A stretch of 64,000 nt of DNA. Origin: Scatophagus argus (lineage: Eukaryota; Chordata; Actinopteri; Scatophagidae). The stretch covers positions 7,308,501 to 7,372,500 of the forward strand of contig NC_058496.1 in NCBI RefSeq assembly GCF_020382885.2, read 5' to 3'. The translations under genes were made by a program, and so were the position numbers. Below, one piece after another: positions 13,938-26,234 of the stretch (position 1 is its first letter; the number at the start of each line of letters is the position of its first letter). The notes under the pieces were generated by a model that worked only from the letters and a program-made list of their open reading frames with translations, was not told the origin of the DNA and did not search any database.

Positions 13938-14029
13938 GCAGATAACAAGGGCTGAGAGGAGGAGAGAAAGAGACGGAGAAAGCCGGACCATGTTGGTGTG
14001 ATAGTCCCCATTCATTGCTGAGCGTTCTG
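13938..14029 (+). other. dnajb5: Probable non-coding first exon of dnajb5
   Basis: The stretch runs from the predicted start below the TATA box to a plausible donor CTG|GTAGGA. It has no long open frame; an ATG at 13989 is followed after three codons by a stop, so it would be a tiny upstream ORF. Joining to the coding exon is inferred. The acceptor could be GTGTGCAG just before 14841, or CTTGCCAG near 14772. Start and end are approximate. Confidence 0.4.
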
Positions 14030-14842
14030 GTAGGATTTTTCTTGTTTTTATTTCCGTCTCTTTCTTTTTCTTAAGCTCCTTTTTTTTCTCGCGTTTCCCC
14101 GCGATACCATTGATATTTCATTCTCATTGAATGGGTTAATGTAAAAAATGTCTCGGGTTTATCAGTAGGTATAAACCAGTCAGTGGTCCAAATTATGGTG
14201 GATATTATTGGTTTGATTTGGGGTCTGTGCTGTCATAGCGAATCGGCTTCTCTGTGGCAGCATGTTGTTAATGTTATAGATGTAAGCAGGCTTTTCTTTC
14301 CACTTGTGTGCTCTCTTGGTTAAACAGAGGATCACTGTGTCCGGTCCAGAGGCACCGCAGTGTCTCGGTGAAGTGTTTTCCGCTGTCTGACAGGTTGCTT
14401 GTCTCCGCCCAGCTGGCACGAAATCGCAACATTTCGAACGCATTTGAAATAAATAAATTAGTGCAAGTATTTCCTGTACCTGCCGATAGGGAGAAGCCGT
14501 GTGATAAAGCAGATGAAGGGGATTCCTCTGCACTCTACCTGACTGCACGTCAGTACAGCATCCACATCCCCATAGTAACACTTAGTAAAGCCAGTACTTT
14601 GTGTTCCCACTTCCAGCCATCACTAAATAGGCTTCACCTTAAAGCACAGAAAGACAGAACTTGAGTGCACTCTGCATCTCTGCCAGCACATATATATATA
14701 GTCTGTCCCTCTGGTCAGCATTTGCCTGGGAGGAGTGTTGTAAGACTCTAACTGTAGTCCTGTATCTTGCCAGTGACAGACCACTGCCAGAGATTAAGAG
14801 GGGGGGTCCTCCATTCCAGAGAGTGTATGCGTGTGTGCAGCT

Positions 14843-17800
14843 ATGGGGAAGGACTACTACAAGACCCTGGGCATCCCCAAGGGCTCCAACGAGGAGGAGA
14901 TCAAGAAGGCCTACCGGCGCATGGCGCTGCGATTCCACCCCGACAAGAACAAGGATGCCAATGCTGAGGAGAAATTCAAGGAGATCGCAGAGGCCTATGA
15001 GGTCCTCAGTGACCCGAAGAAGAGGGCCGTCTATGATCAGCTAGGAGAGGAAGGTGAGGAGGAAGGGTTGGGTTGTGTCTTGGTGTATTGCGACCTGTCT
15101 GCTTGTGTCCGCTTGGATGCATGCTTCAGCGCTCTGTCAGTGAGGCCTTGTTAAACCTCCATTATGATGCATTAAGTTGTTACTGAAATAGTTCAGGAAC
15201 AGACTCAGCACCTAATATGACTAGGACTTCAGTGGACTGCAGCCACTCAAGTAATAATACCTCGTCTCATTCGTGTTTTCATGTTTGTGTTGATGTGCAG
15301 GAACATGTTTGTCGTTGTCTGTTGTTATCTTTGGTGTCAACAACACTTACCCGCTCTAAAACCTTGTAGTCTACCTCAGCTGGTAGTGCGGTTTTGTATA
15401 ATGCTGTGTGTGTATGTGCGTGCGTGCTAGCTGACAGACAGATGGCTGAAGATCATTACATGGTTGAGATATGAATAGCAGCGACTGCTGTAGTTTTCAT
15501 TTGTGGGTGTATTGTGCATGTGCCTCTGGTGAAACAGTGTGTGTTGGTGTGTGTATTTGTGTGAGTGTGTTGGATGGAGTGACCTGGTATTTTATGAGTT
15601 CTTCCATCACCAGTGCTACTGGAAGATCAGTGATGCTGTTGGATTTTTCTCGCCCACGAGGGCTCCACTCTCCTCTCTTCTGTTACCCACGTGCGGTGTT
15701 TTCTGAGCAGGGTCTCCTTTCTGGTATCTGAGTTCATGTTAATGTGTGTCTTTCATCTGGTGGGTGTTTGAGTATGCATCTGCATCTGAGAGCTCGTTCT
15801 TCCCTCTCTTTTCTCCCTCAGGTTTGAAGACAGGAGGCAGCAGCTCTTCAGGTGCGCCTGGCAGCTCAACGTACCACTACACCTTCCACGGGGACCCTCA
15901 TGCCACCTTTGCCTCCTTCTTTGGTGGCTCCAACCCTTTCGACATGTTTTTTGGCTCCAACCGTAGCCACAACCGCGCCAACGGTTTCTCCTTCCACAAT
16001 GACCACGACACAGATCAGGACGTGGACATGGATGAGGATGACCCCTTCGCTCATTTTGGGAGACAGTTCGGCTTTCCAGGGGGGATGAACAATGGCTTCC
16101 CAGGGGAGGGCCGCAGGAGGAGGGGTGTGCCGTCAGAACGCCTGGGGACAGGTAGAAAGCACCAGGACCCTCCAGTGGTCCACGAGCTGAAGGTCTCACT
16201 GGAGGAGATCTTCCATGGCTGCACCAAGCGCATGAAGATCACCCGGCGCAGGCTGAACCCAGATGGGCGGAGCATGAGGACAGAGGACAAGATCCTTAAC
16301 ATTATCATCAAAAAGGGCTGGAAGGAGGGAACCAAGATCACCTTCCCAAAGGAGGGGGACGAAACCCCTGAGAACATTCCTGCCGACATAGCTTTTGTGC
16401 TCAAAGACAAAGGGCATGCCCACTTCAAGAGAGACGGTTCCAATATAATTTATAACTGCAAGATCAATCTAAAAGAGGTACGTCTGTCTCTTTTCATTTA
16501 ATCTTGCTTGCTTTCATCTAATCTCGCTCTCTTCTACCCTTCTGTCTGCTGTTCTTCAGTCTTCCATATTTGTCACTGTTCTGCATGTGCATGAGTAGAT
16601 AATGCTGCTGAGGTTGGGAGTTTGAGTCCCAATGGAGCAAACAAGGCAGAAATGTTATGCATTCTTGGAGCAGTTTTGGATGAATAAACAAAAACTGCAC
16701 ATTTTTATTCTTCATTCTTGTCATTCAGCCTGGACAAACTGTGGATGAGGTGGAGAGGTGTGACTGTAATTTAAGGGTAGGATTATGTCCTGTTTGGTGG
16801 TCATATAGAACATACTGAGGAGCGAGTGTTTATATATATGTGTGTGTGTTATTGCAGAGTCACTGCAGTGTGAGAGAAGCAGCAGGAATGTGGTGTCCCT
16901 GTGTGACCGGCATAGAGCTGTCGTCCTCACTCGCTCTGCACTGCTGTATGAATATACATAAACACACACGCAACCAGCCACACACAAAACTACACGCAGG
17001 CATAAACATGCATGCAAGCGTACGCTCTCTTGCATCAAACGTATTTGCAAACACTCTCAAAGATGGATTGCAGTATGACAGTTGTGACAATCCAGGCTGC
17101 TATTACTGTGACTGGAAGAACGTTTAATTAGCTGCTCCTACGAGGGCAACGGGTCCAGCACAGCTCTGCTCTCTGTCTGAGAATTACACAAGCTTTAATG
17201 TTTCTATTAGAGCTGCCTCTCACCACTCCGTACTCCCCGTGCTCAGCTTAATGGCAGGTGTTCTCAAAGAGTTGGAGATGTTGGGGGAGTTGTTTGCACT
17301 CCAGTCAAGCCAATTTTGAACATTTTCCCCTAAAAGCAGCACCGACTCTCACATCCCTGCAGAGGCAATTCACCAGTAAACAAGGGTGCCTGCACACAGC
17401 GCAATTATTAGGACAGCCTAGTTAATGAGAGCACATTAGAGTTTAAGTTGCAGTAAGCAGGAGATGGTACTTGATCAGACCTGCACAATGATTAAATGTG
17501 CACTGCATAACTCCCACGGCTAAATCCTCTGCTCCAACAGCAGCCAAATATGAGTCTTCAGCCTGATGCAGCTTAAGACGCGATGGGGGAAAGAAGAGAT
17601 GTGGATGAGGATGGGGGGGTGGGGGTGTCCAGGGAATATTAGGGAAGTGGGTCAGATGATTCAGTATCCAAAGCAAATAAGAGCTCATATTCCACTGCTG
17701 CACTCTGCTCTGCTTCCCTGAAGATGTGATGCTGCAGTGAAAATACAGCACCAGCTACATGCTGCACACCAGACAACCTGCCACATATAATGACAAATGG

Positions 17801-20604
17801 CAGTCATTGCACCAGTACATAATATAACAAGTCCACAAGATGATTGTTTCCATCAACACAGAAATTCTCCAAATGCTCATTCTAAAGTACAAAATCAGGC
17901 TAGGATTTAATATTTTGAAATGAGCAGTTCTTTTCTCATGTTTTTACTTATGTATGGCTCCCCTGCTATTCATTTGTTTGCCTGAAGCATGCCCTGATGA
18001 GCAGCTGCGTTTAGCACCAACAAACACTCGTTTAGCCACACTAGAAACTCCTGGGAGGCACCGTGACAGCAGCAGTTAGAGAGTTTTGCACAAATTTGAC
18101 ATGTTGATGTCCCTATACCTGTACCTATAGACTGGCTCTTTCTGGCGTTGATGATGCCTCTGCAGTAGGGTGGTATCGTCTGTGGCTGTGCATTTCTAGG
18201 TTTTGTAATCACTGCATTCAGCTCAGCAGCAAAACCTGCGTCCAAACTCACCTAGGTGCTATCTATAGCTGTTGGGCTCTTAACGCAAAGTGGACAGCTC
18301 TGTAGAGCTTCACCTCTGATATAATTTAGAAAGGCAAATATACTGATTATCCACAGCGGTAGAAGAATCACTGGAAGCACTGTCATTGCACTTTCATTTA
18401 AATACAGCAACAGCTACCAGTATTCAGGACAAGCATGTGCTAAGGCTATGGGCTGTACTGACAGCCCACAGAGTTACAAGGACACCAAAGGTTATAAAGA
18501 CACTTTTAAACTGATCCTCTCAGCTGATTATAACTGTAGAGTTAAGCATGAAGCATAGGGTTAACACTGATGGTCAATGTTAGCATATGGCCCCAGACAA
18601 TGAATGTAAATCACAAATATAGCAAATCAAAGTGTATGTGTGTGTTTGTGTCTCTAGAGCTATGCTGTCTGAGCTAAGGCTTATGCAATCAGTGGGCCCC
18701 CAGAACAGCAAGCAGTGTGTCGAGCGTCATGGCAACCTGTGTCTGTGTGTAAGGCTTGTATTAGTGAATGGAACTGTTCATAACAGGAGGATGAGCACTA
18801 GTCTCTATCATAGTCATGGACTAAATCACCTCCTAATGTGTGTGGTGGAGGCTGATGTCACGGCTGGAAAACTCTGTCTGTCCTCTGAAGCAGCTGCTCT
18901 GTTTGACTGAAGTTCAACTGTCCACATGTCCATCCCTGATTGTTTAAAAAACACCAGACGAGACAAGAAAATCCTCCAGCAGTCTTACAACATTGCCCAC
19001 GTAATGACCTGGACTGGGTGTTAGAGGTTAAGCATGTGCCAGTGTGGACAAAGTCACTATTACATCATGATTGGCTGGTTGCCTTGAGATGAAGAGTTGG
19101 TGAAAAAATGAAATATTTCAACACCTGTGGATCGGCACAAAGAATGGCAGACATTCACGTTTTCCTCTAATGCCGCGCTGAGGTTAACATTAGCCGTATT
19201 GACTGAGATTTCTCAATGATAAATTCATGGATCGCCAAGAAATTTGTTACATACATTCATGTTCTCCCCAGGATGATTTGTAATAACTTCGCTGATCCTC
19301 AGACTTTTCATCTTGTGTCGTCAACTGGTCGAAGTCCTTTGTCTAATACTTTGGTGTCCACCAGTCCACAGCTAATTAGCAATTGTTAGCATGTTAACAT
19401 GTTAAATTATGAAGGTCAGCAGTGTATCTACACCTGCAAAAAAATAGAGGAAAAAAGGGAGGATAACATGCAACAAAGGCCGGACGTCACAACCACACGG
19501 TCAGCGTCCCAAAACCCTTTGACGACCAAGACATCAAACCATCCTCCTAGTCAATTATAGTTTATCTACACTGGCTCTCTGCAACTTTACGGTATTTTTG
19601 ACTAACCTTGTTTTTTGTAGTAAATTATTCTTTAACAACTGCATTATATAAGAAAAGTTTTTAATTCATCAGTATGTTCATTCACAGAGTTGTGGAGTCG
19701 CGTATAGTTCTTTTTACTCAATGCAAATCTGGCGAGTGATGCTCACTGGAAAGCCTGTGAAGTCGTGATAACCACAGGTCTCCGTGTTTAGTTTAGCGCT
19801 CTCTACACTCTGACTGGATTCATCAGGCATTGTGATAAGGAACTGAGGCTTAGTGTGTGTGTATGTGTGTGTGTGTGGGTGTTTGTGTGTCTGTTCTTTC
19901 TCCTCGTCCTGCCAGCCCATCTGACAAGCCCTCCAACTATTTACGAGCTCAGCCGATTCCTGCCTCACTTCATTAGGCCCAGCTATGAGACTGTTGCTAA
20001 AATTAGTCCCCTGTGCAATGTGTACCCCCCCAACACTGACACACACCCCTCTATCTACACACACACACACACCAGAAAACTTTTCCACTGCCAAGTCATG
20101 TTTTTCTAGTGTTCCTAATTTGAATTCTGTTTTCTAGACCCCACAGAAGTCGATCGATAGTAAAACTTTCTCTCACATGTGTACACACTCATAGACGATG
20201 AACACACACATAAAACATGTGGAAGTTTTCTTGTCTGGATGATGTACTGACGGAAGATGAACTTCTTAGTTCATGGAAACATTAAGTCATTGAGATATTC
20301 ATGGCTTTGGCATTTAATTCCTACTAAAGATATTAACGCTCTCGGTCTGCTTTCCTTCTTTCTCCTGCAGGCGTTGTGTGGCTGCACAGTTAGCATTCCC
20401 ACGCTGGAAAACCGCATCATCTCGCTGCCCTGTCATGACATCATCAAGCCAGGGACGGTGAAGCGACTCAGAGGGGAAGGCCTACCTTTCCCCAAGAACC
20501 CGTCTCAGCGTGGTGACCTCATAGTGGAATTTACTGTCCGGTTTCCTGACAGGATCCCACCTCAGTCCAGAGAGATTATCAGACAACACCTCCCCCAGTC
20601 ATAG
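14843..20604 (+). CDS. dnajb5: DnaJ homolog subfamily B member 5 (HSP40 co-chaperone)
   Basis: Class B J-protein that stimulates HSP70 ATPase and delivers clients. Coding exons are 14843-15053, 15822-16477 and 20371-20604, which join in frame to 366 residues (human isoform about 348). The J domain is residues 1-70 with the HPD motif at 32-34. A Gly/Phe/Ser-rich linker follows with [19 protein letters not shown]. The two C-terminal client-binding domains contain [29 protein letters not shown] and [13 protein letters not shown]. The ALCGCTV..P junction and the acidic linker [10 protein letters not shown] favour DNAJB5 over DNAJB1/B4. The ATG at 14843 is the family start ([11 protein letters not shown]). 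Intron 2 is 3.9 kb. The gene sits on the same side of vcp as in the human 9p13 cluster. Confidence 0.96.
16478..20370 (+). other. dnajb5 intron 2 contents
   Basis: This 3.9-kb intron holds no recognisable coding exon. It contains TG/CA-rich tracts (19851-19890, 20057-20080), a diverged teleost interspersed repeat (about 19203-19425) and a repeat-free AT/homeobox-motif-rich stretch near 17085-17470 that could be conserved non-coding DNA. The last is a guess from texture only. Confidence 0.5.
19203..19425 (+). repeat. Diverged copy of a common teleost interspersed repeat
   Basis: The run GAGATTTCTC..., ATTCATG.TC.CC.CAGGATGA.TTGTAATAACTT.G.TGATC, CTTTTCATCT.., AATACTTTGGT and GCTAATTAGCAA.TGTTAGCATG.TAACATG matches a widespread repeat I recognise from percomorph genomes. 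Its class is not certain to me. Ends are approximate and the copy is old. A related short scrap (ggtcaatgttagca) lies near 18570. Confidence 0.5.
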
Positions 20605-22410
20605 GAAGACTCACCTTCAACCCCTCCACCACCACACACTCCAGACTAAATGGCCCAAACCCAGAAAAACAACCCTTACTACTCCTTTATTTCTCATATT
20701 TTGTATTGTAGTTTCCTTTCCCCCTTCCAGTCTCCATGTCCTGTGTTAACGCACGCAGCATTGAACAGACGCTGTTGTTTGTAGGGACTTTGAAGCGGGA
20801 TGATGAGGGAAGGATTCCAAGTTGAAAGGCAGTACCAGGATGTAATTATTTGTTTGTTTTGTCTTTTGGCCCAAGAAGGCACACAGGCACCTGAGCAGTA
20901 TAGTAGGGCTGAAGATGGGCTCAGGCTTTTACCAGATCCTCTTTTCTTAACTCTGTTTTTTACAGATTTATCAGTAGTTTTATATGCTGTCCAGCTCTCT
21001 CTGATCCTCGTCTTTTTGTGATAGGATGAAGCGTGAGATATTTTTTAAAACATTTTTTCCAGGATTTTCATTCTCCACAGGAAGTTTCAAATAGGAATAT
21101 TTATTTTTACCTTGAGTGTACCAGCAGCTTCAGTGTGTTCAGTACCGACCACAGTTTTAACATAACCCCAACCCCCCTTCCCCCCACACCCCCTGCCACC
21201 TGCTTTTCTCTTCCTTTCAGTCTGATAAAGCATTGTGCTTGAAGTCCGTAGGCTGTTTACTGCTTAGTAAGGTTTCCCCTTAAAATTGTGATCTATACTC
21301 TGATGCGTGCACACTTAAAGTCCCGCATTAGTCCGAGTAATAATAAGCATATCTCAGCTGCATTGGAAAATCTGGGAATGACAATCATATACTGTAACAG
21401 CAGTGGAAGCTTGGATAATACAGTCTGCACATAATATGGGTGCTTTCCCTTCTAACAGCCTGGCTCGTTGTCTGAGGGACGTTTAGGTGCCTTAGCCCAG
21501 TGTCATACCACATATATGAACACAAAAACACACACACACACACAGGTCACACTGTAACATAAACAACAGCCATGTTAAGTGCACAACAGACAATGCCCTA
21601 TGCTGTGTTAGACATTACCATTCTCTTAATGGTGGTGATCTCGACAAAAAAACGTGATTACGCAATGTAGAGTCGATCACCACATTGTACTGTAAGCAGG
21701 CAAGGACTTTTTAGGGAGAGATTTGCTACATAAGTGATGAATTTTGCCAATGTATCCCTGTAAAGTGCCGTACAAGTACAGGCTGGATTTCTCAGAGGAA
21801 TGTAAGTGTTAAGTTAATCTGAAGTCAATAGTAAATAGTCAAGATTTCTCTGGGAAAACCAGCTTTGTTGTGTATATTCTGCTTTCTCTTGTGCCATTTG
21901 AAGGCAATGTCTCGGTGCTACTGCGAGCAGTGCCAAAAATAGACACCCTTTGGGTCTACTTTTTGGGTTCATGGAATCCTCAGTTTGTGATTTGATAACT
22001 GCTTCTGCCCCTGTAACATCTGTACATTGAATTTTACACGTTTTTTCAGTAGAAAACCCTGTTTAGGAAACAGGTTTTGTAAGAGACAGGTGTTCTCTGT
22101 CTCAGCTGCGGGGGGCTCTGAAAGTTCTCCTCAGCTCTTCCTGCTGTAGTTTATGTCAATGATAATCTGTGTGTATGAGAATGGTTTTTGCAGACAGCCC
22201 TGGTAGGTTATATATGTGATGTGTATTGGAAAATGTTTTAATGAATCATGTTGATAAATGCACTTTTATGTCATAAAGAGTACTGACAAAACAACAAGGC
22301 GCCCTGCCTCTCAGAGCCTCCGGGGATGCTGGACTGTGGCCACAGCCGGAATACACATGTACTTCTGATGAAAGACTGTCTATATTTATGATCTTTTCAA
22401 AATGGCAACA

Positions 22411-22416
22411 AATAAA
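22411..22416 (+). terminator. dnajb5: Likely poly(A) signal of dnajb5 (AATAAA)
   Basis: AATAAA 1.8 kb after the dnajb5 stop, just before the transposon nest. This implies a long 3'UTR (20605 to about 22435). No gene-like open frame lies in that UTR. An (AC)n tract sits near 21527-21545. Confidence 0.6.
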
Positions 22417-22799
22417 CCAAATGTGTGAACTTCACAGTTTGTGTCATCTGAGTTCCTCTTTCAAGAATTATAAGCTACCTTAGTATGAATTCGCCCCCCC
22501 AAAGTTTCACCTTACTGAGTATGTTTGCACACACATTACTGTCCTGGTTTCGATCTTAACACTGGTGTGATGTTTACATGTAACATGGAAAACCCGCTTA
22601 TTCTTATCATACATGATATATATAATCCTGCTCATCTGCATGCAGATGTGTCTTGATTCTTCAACATCTTAACCACTCATGTTAGCACCTCAACTCAGTG
22701 GTGAAAAGTAATAAAGCATATTAAATCAAGTACTATACTTCAGTAGAATTTTTAGCAACTTGTACTTTACTGGAGTATTTCAAGAATTAAAAAGAATGA

Positions 22800-22975
22800 A
22801 TTAAGAACAATTAAGAATCACTTTATTGGCAGCATATATATTTTTACATACACACACTGAATTTGTCTTCTGCATTTAACCCATCCATAGTTGAACACAC
22901 ATGCAACACCTGACAAATTACATGCAGTGAAACACACAGGAGCAGTGGGCTGCATCAAGCAGTTTGAGATTAATA
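22800..22975 (+). repeat. Unclassified fish interspersed repeat inside the hAT MITE
   Basis: AAGAATCACTTTATTGGC, AATTTGTCTTCTGCATTTAACCC and GAGCAGTGGGCTGC resemble a repeat common in teleost genomes whose class I cannot name with certainty. It interrupts the hAT MITE left half. Confidence 0.45.
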
Positions 22976-23078
22976 TTTTACATAAGGAACACGACATTTT
23001 GAGAAAATACTATTAGAAAGTAGCTTTACATAACATTGAAATCCAAATGGACAGCTTTTCCCTTTTGCCCCGCCCCTC

Positions 23079-24777
23079 CAGGGGTGGGCAAACTACTGCC
23101 CGCGGGCCACATCCGGCCCGTTGGTCCTGTTGATTCGGCCCGCCGAAGATTGGTACAGAATTGCCTAAATCAAATCATATGATAATTATGACTGCATTCA
23201 TTTGACCTTGTCCTGTAATGCCTGGCGTTCCACCAGGTGGCGCATTACATTGACTTGATTTTGCGGAATCCAGGGCCGCTCTCTGTTGATACTCTGCTAC
23301 TGGTCTGAACCCATCTGCAACAATGAGTGTGAAAAAGAATAGAAACGTCGACAGTGAGTGCGAAATGTTTAATAAAGAATGGACAACCAAATATCTTTTC
23401 ACTTAAGTCCGGGCAAAGGTTGTATGTCTTATTTGCCAAGAAACTTTTTTTGTTTGTTTTAAAGGAATACAACATCAGCGGTCACTTTTCTACCCAGCAT
23501 GCTAATTACGCTAACAACCAGTCAACGAACCGACGGCTACCGCTCAGAGGCTGGCAGCTAGTTTGCAGGCTCAGCAAAACACCTTTATCCGACAAGAATC
23601 AAGCACGAAGGAAAGTTATTTGCAGGCATTCAAACTAGCAAAGACCAGCAAACCTTTCTCCGAAGGGGAGTTTCTCAGAGAGTGCATGGTAGAGACAGCA
23701 GGTATCTTGTGTCCTGAGAGCAAGAACAAATCAGAAAAATTAGCTTATCACCAGCCGTGTCAAGCTAATTGACGAAGATTTAGTTAGCAAGCTAAACAAC
23801 AAAGCGGAGTCATTTACACTATATTCCTTGGCACTGGACGAAAGTAATGACACAAAGGACAGCTTTTAATCTTTATCGGAGGGATTAATGACAATTTTGA
23901 GATAACGTGGAGAGGACTTGTATGAAAGTGTCGGGGGGGCACTGAGAGCCACAAGCTACCTTGGAGTGCGCTTGCCAATGTTACCACAGATGGACCGCCA
24001 AATCTGACTGGGAAAAACGTCGGGCTGCTCAAAAGAATCCAGGAAGCACAGTGTAAATCCGTATTGCAGCTCGATCATGTAGCGAAGACAATTGTATAAC
24101 TCGTTAACTTTATTCGAGCAAGCGGACTTCAGCATCGTCGTTTTATTAAGTTTCTTGCAGAAACTGACGCTGATCACCAGGACTTGTTTTACCGCCCTAA
24201 TGTGCGCTGGTTTGTGCATGAAATGTTCAAAAACGTCAGAGCCTCCAAAACCAAGCTAGCTTTATTTTCAAAGCAAATGTCAAATAAGCCATTCGCTCGT
24301 TTCCCCACACTGGCTGCGCTGAAAGAGGCACCTGGACACGACATGCACGCAAAAATTGACAGTTCACTTCAGCTGGTGTCATGTCCCTTCACGCAAGACC
24401 CTGAAACGGCACCACATGAGTTGCAGTTGGAACTGATGGATCTCCAATGTGACACCGCCTTAAAGGAGAAGTTCAACTCTCTTAAGCTGGATGACTTTTA
24501 TGCTTCATTAAATGCAACCAGATTTCCAAACATCCAGAAGATGGCACAGAGGATGCTGGTGTTGTTTGGCTCTGCCTATGTGTATGAACAGACTTGCACC
24601 ACCCCACAGATCCCGGGTGAGTGATGAACACCTCAGATCAACAACACTGCTCACACTAAAAAGTAAATGTAAGTATTAACACTGTAATGCCTTTAATATG
24701 TTTATGTTTGATATGTATGCATCTGGTGCTGACCCTGTCAAACTTTAAAAGTCAGTGCGGCCCCTGGGCCACCCCTG
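23079..24777 (+). mobile_element. Degraded autonomous-type hAT transposon (Charlie-like, GTF2IRD2-type transposase)
   Basis: The element starts CAGGGGTGGGCAAACTACTG and ends GGCCACCCCTG, inverted termini of the Charlie-type hAT group. The right side GTGCGGCCCCTGGGCC mirrors the left GCGGGCCACATCCGGCCC. The interior, read in pieces in different frames, shows transposase fragments like those fused to mammalian GTF2IRD2: KPFSEGEFLRECMVETAGILCPE (23655-23725), LALDESNDTKD (near 23830), VTTDGPPNLTGKNVGLLKRIQE (near 23980) and FVHEMFKNVRASKTKLALFSKQMSNK (24200-24290). Frames are broken and the N-terminal half is compressed, so it is not mobile. The right flank CTCTAGAT looks like the usual hAT target, but no matching 8-bp copy was seen on the left. 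Confidence 0.85.
24184..24624 (+). pseudogene. C-terminal fragment of hAT transposase
   Basis: This is the longest surviving frame in the hAT element, about 146 codons. It carries FVHEMFKNVRASKTKLALFSKQMSNKPFARFPTLAAL and a FVxSCPFTQDPETAPHELQLELMDLQCD-like block, then FYASLNATRFPNIQKMAQRMLVLFGSAYVYEQT, the hAT dimerisation region. It stops shortly after, where family members continue with FS.MN. A transposon relic, not a host gene: no introns, inside terminal inverted repeats, and other frames needed upstream. Confidence 0.85.
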
Positions 24778-25135
24778 CTCTAGATGTGTAAGACGGTTTA
24801 ATTTGAATAACCGTTTGAGGCCTAAAAAGGTCAAATTGCCCAATACTACATTATCAAAAATCCGTTTTGCAAAACTTTGTGTTGCCCAACTCTGATTTCC
24901 TGCTCCATTAAGCATCTCACAACCCCCTAAGTTGAGAACGGATGGAGAGATCTTATTCTGTGAACAGCAGTTAAAACAAGCCCTGTGTTACTACAGTAAA
25001 ACTTGCACATGGATGCATCAGTATCAAATGTAATGTCTTCTAAATAAATAAATAAATGAATGTCAGGCATCAGGGCTATTTTTCTTTTACTTTTGATACT
25101 CAAAGTACATTTTGCTGGCATTACTTTACATCTTT

Positions 25136-26217
25136 TGGTACATAAATAAATAGCTGAGATGCTGAGGAATGAAGGCACCCTGCATGCAGGTGATCAGAAA
25201 CCTGGATAGCATTATGGTCATATTGACAGGAATATGAATTACTGGGTTTCTCATGTTCTGATCATGTAAACATCTGATCCTTAATAAGATCAATAAGACT
25301 GACAACTGAGATACTAATGTGTATGTAAAAAAAACCCTAACAGATTTGTTATAAGTTTTTAGAAAGCCATAAAAGGAAGGTTTTTTTTTTCCAATCTTTT
25401 TTGACCAAACATTGGGGATAAACTGTATGTTTATCTGTGCTATCTCAGTGAGCTGGAGTTTGGACATTTTCCATCAGTCTGAGTTACAGTTAAACAAATG
25501 AAGAAGACTTTGACCTGAACCTTTTAAAATCCAGATGGACAGCTAACCCCCCGGCCCCTTTCCCAGAGTGATACCCGGTAAGAAAACTAAAGCGACATGA
25601 ATTCACTGTGTGTTTAATCTCTGTACTATTTTCAGACTGTTTTGGAGTGACTGCTAGTCAATCACTTTATGCTGCTGCTGCTGGGTCAGGAGGCTGTCAG
25701 GGCAGGTGATCTGCATTAAGACACTCATATGGTACAACCTTTCTGGTCGATAACTTGTCTTTGTGTGTGTGTGTGTGTGTGCTTCACATGCTAAGTATAT
25801 AGCGCACAATTAGTGAACCATGGCTCGAAGATGTGCTGCAGTAACACCAGTATGACTAATCCTATATACCTGTATCAGCTATTTCTGGCAGTGAGGCTGG
25901 GTTCACAGAAGGTTTATATTTCCACCACTTTTCAGTTCAGAGGGTGAAAACAGTAAGAAGTGGTAGTTTTTTGTTGCTCTGCAAGCAGAACTTTCATCTA
26001 CAGTATGATGAATACTGCCATGTGAAAGACCTTTGCACATGTAGAATGTATGCATATATATACACACACAACCCCTGCTGCTGCAGTGCAGGAGTTAATG
26101 AATACAGATGTGAGTGTGAATTAGTAACAAGGTATTAGGACTTAGTCATGATGACTGGATCCTGATTCCATAAGTGTCTCCCTGTTAACACCCTGCATGT
26201 TACTGTCTTTTCTCCAG
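25136..26217. other. Region between transposon nest and akr1a1 coding start
   Basis: No coding exon seen. A candidate 5' untranslated exon of akr1a1 ends at 25577 with donor CCCG|GTAAGA in a locally GC-rich patch (25545-25577). A (GT)n tract lies at about 25762-25781. The rest is unique, AT-rich DNA. Confidence 0.4.
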
Positions 26218-26234
26218 GTCCTCAGAGCTGAAAC

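Larger units (their letters stand above)
22697..25135 (+). mobile_element. Short non-autonomous hAT element, split by later insertions
   Basis: The left end CAGTGGTGAAAAGTAA and body AAGTACTATACTTCAGTAGAATTTTTAGCAACTTGTACTTTACTGGAGTATTT (quoted in parts: 22697-22790) match the abundant fish hAT MITE whose ends read CAGTGGTGGAAAGTA. Its later body reappears at about 24965-25035 and 25080-25135 (TTTTACTTTTGATACT, AAGTACATTTTGCTG). Between the halves lie an unclassified repeat (22800-22975) and a larger hAT transposon (23079-24777). The right terminus was not found. The nesting order is readable: the MITE is oldest, the hAT came later. Confidence 0.6.

Noticed and set aside
24184-24624. Open frame resembling GTF2IRD2 as a host gene
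   Set aside because: It lies within hAT terminal inverted repeats, needs other frames for its upstream part and has no introns. It is a transposon relic; the GTF2IRD2 likeness is because that gene captured such a transposase.
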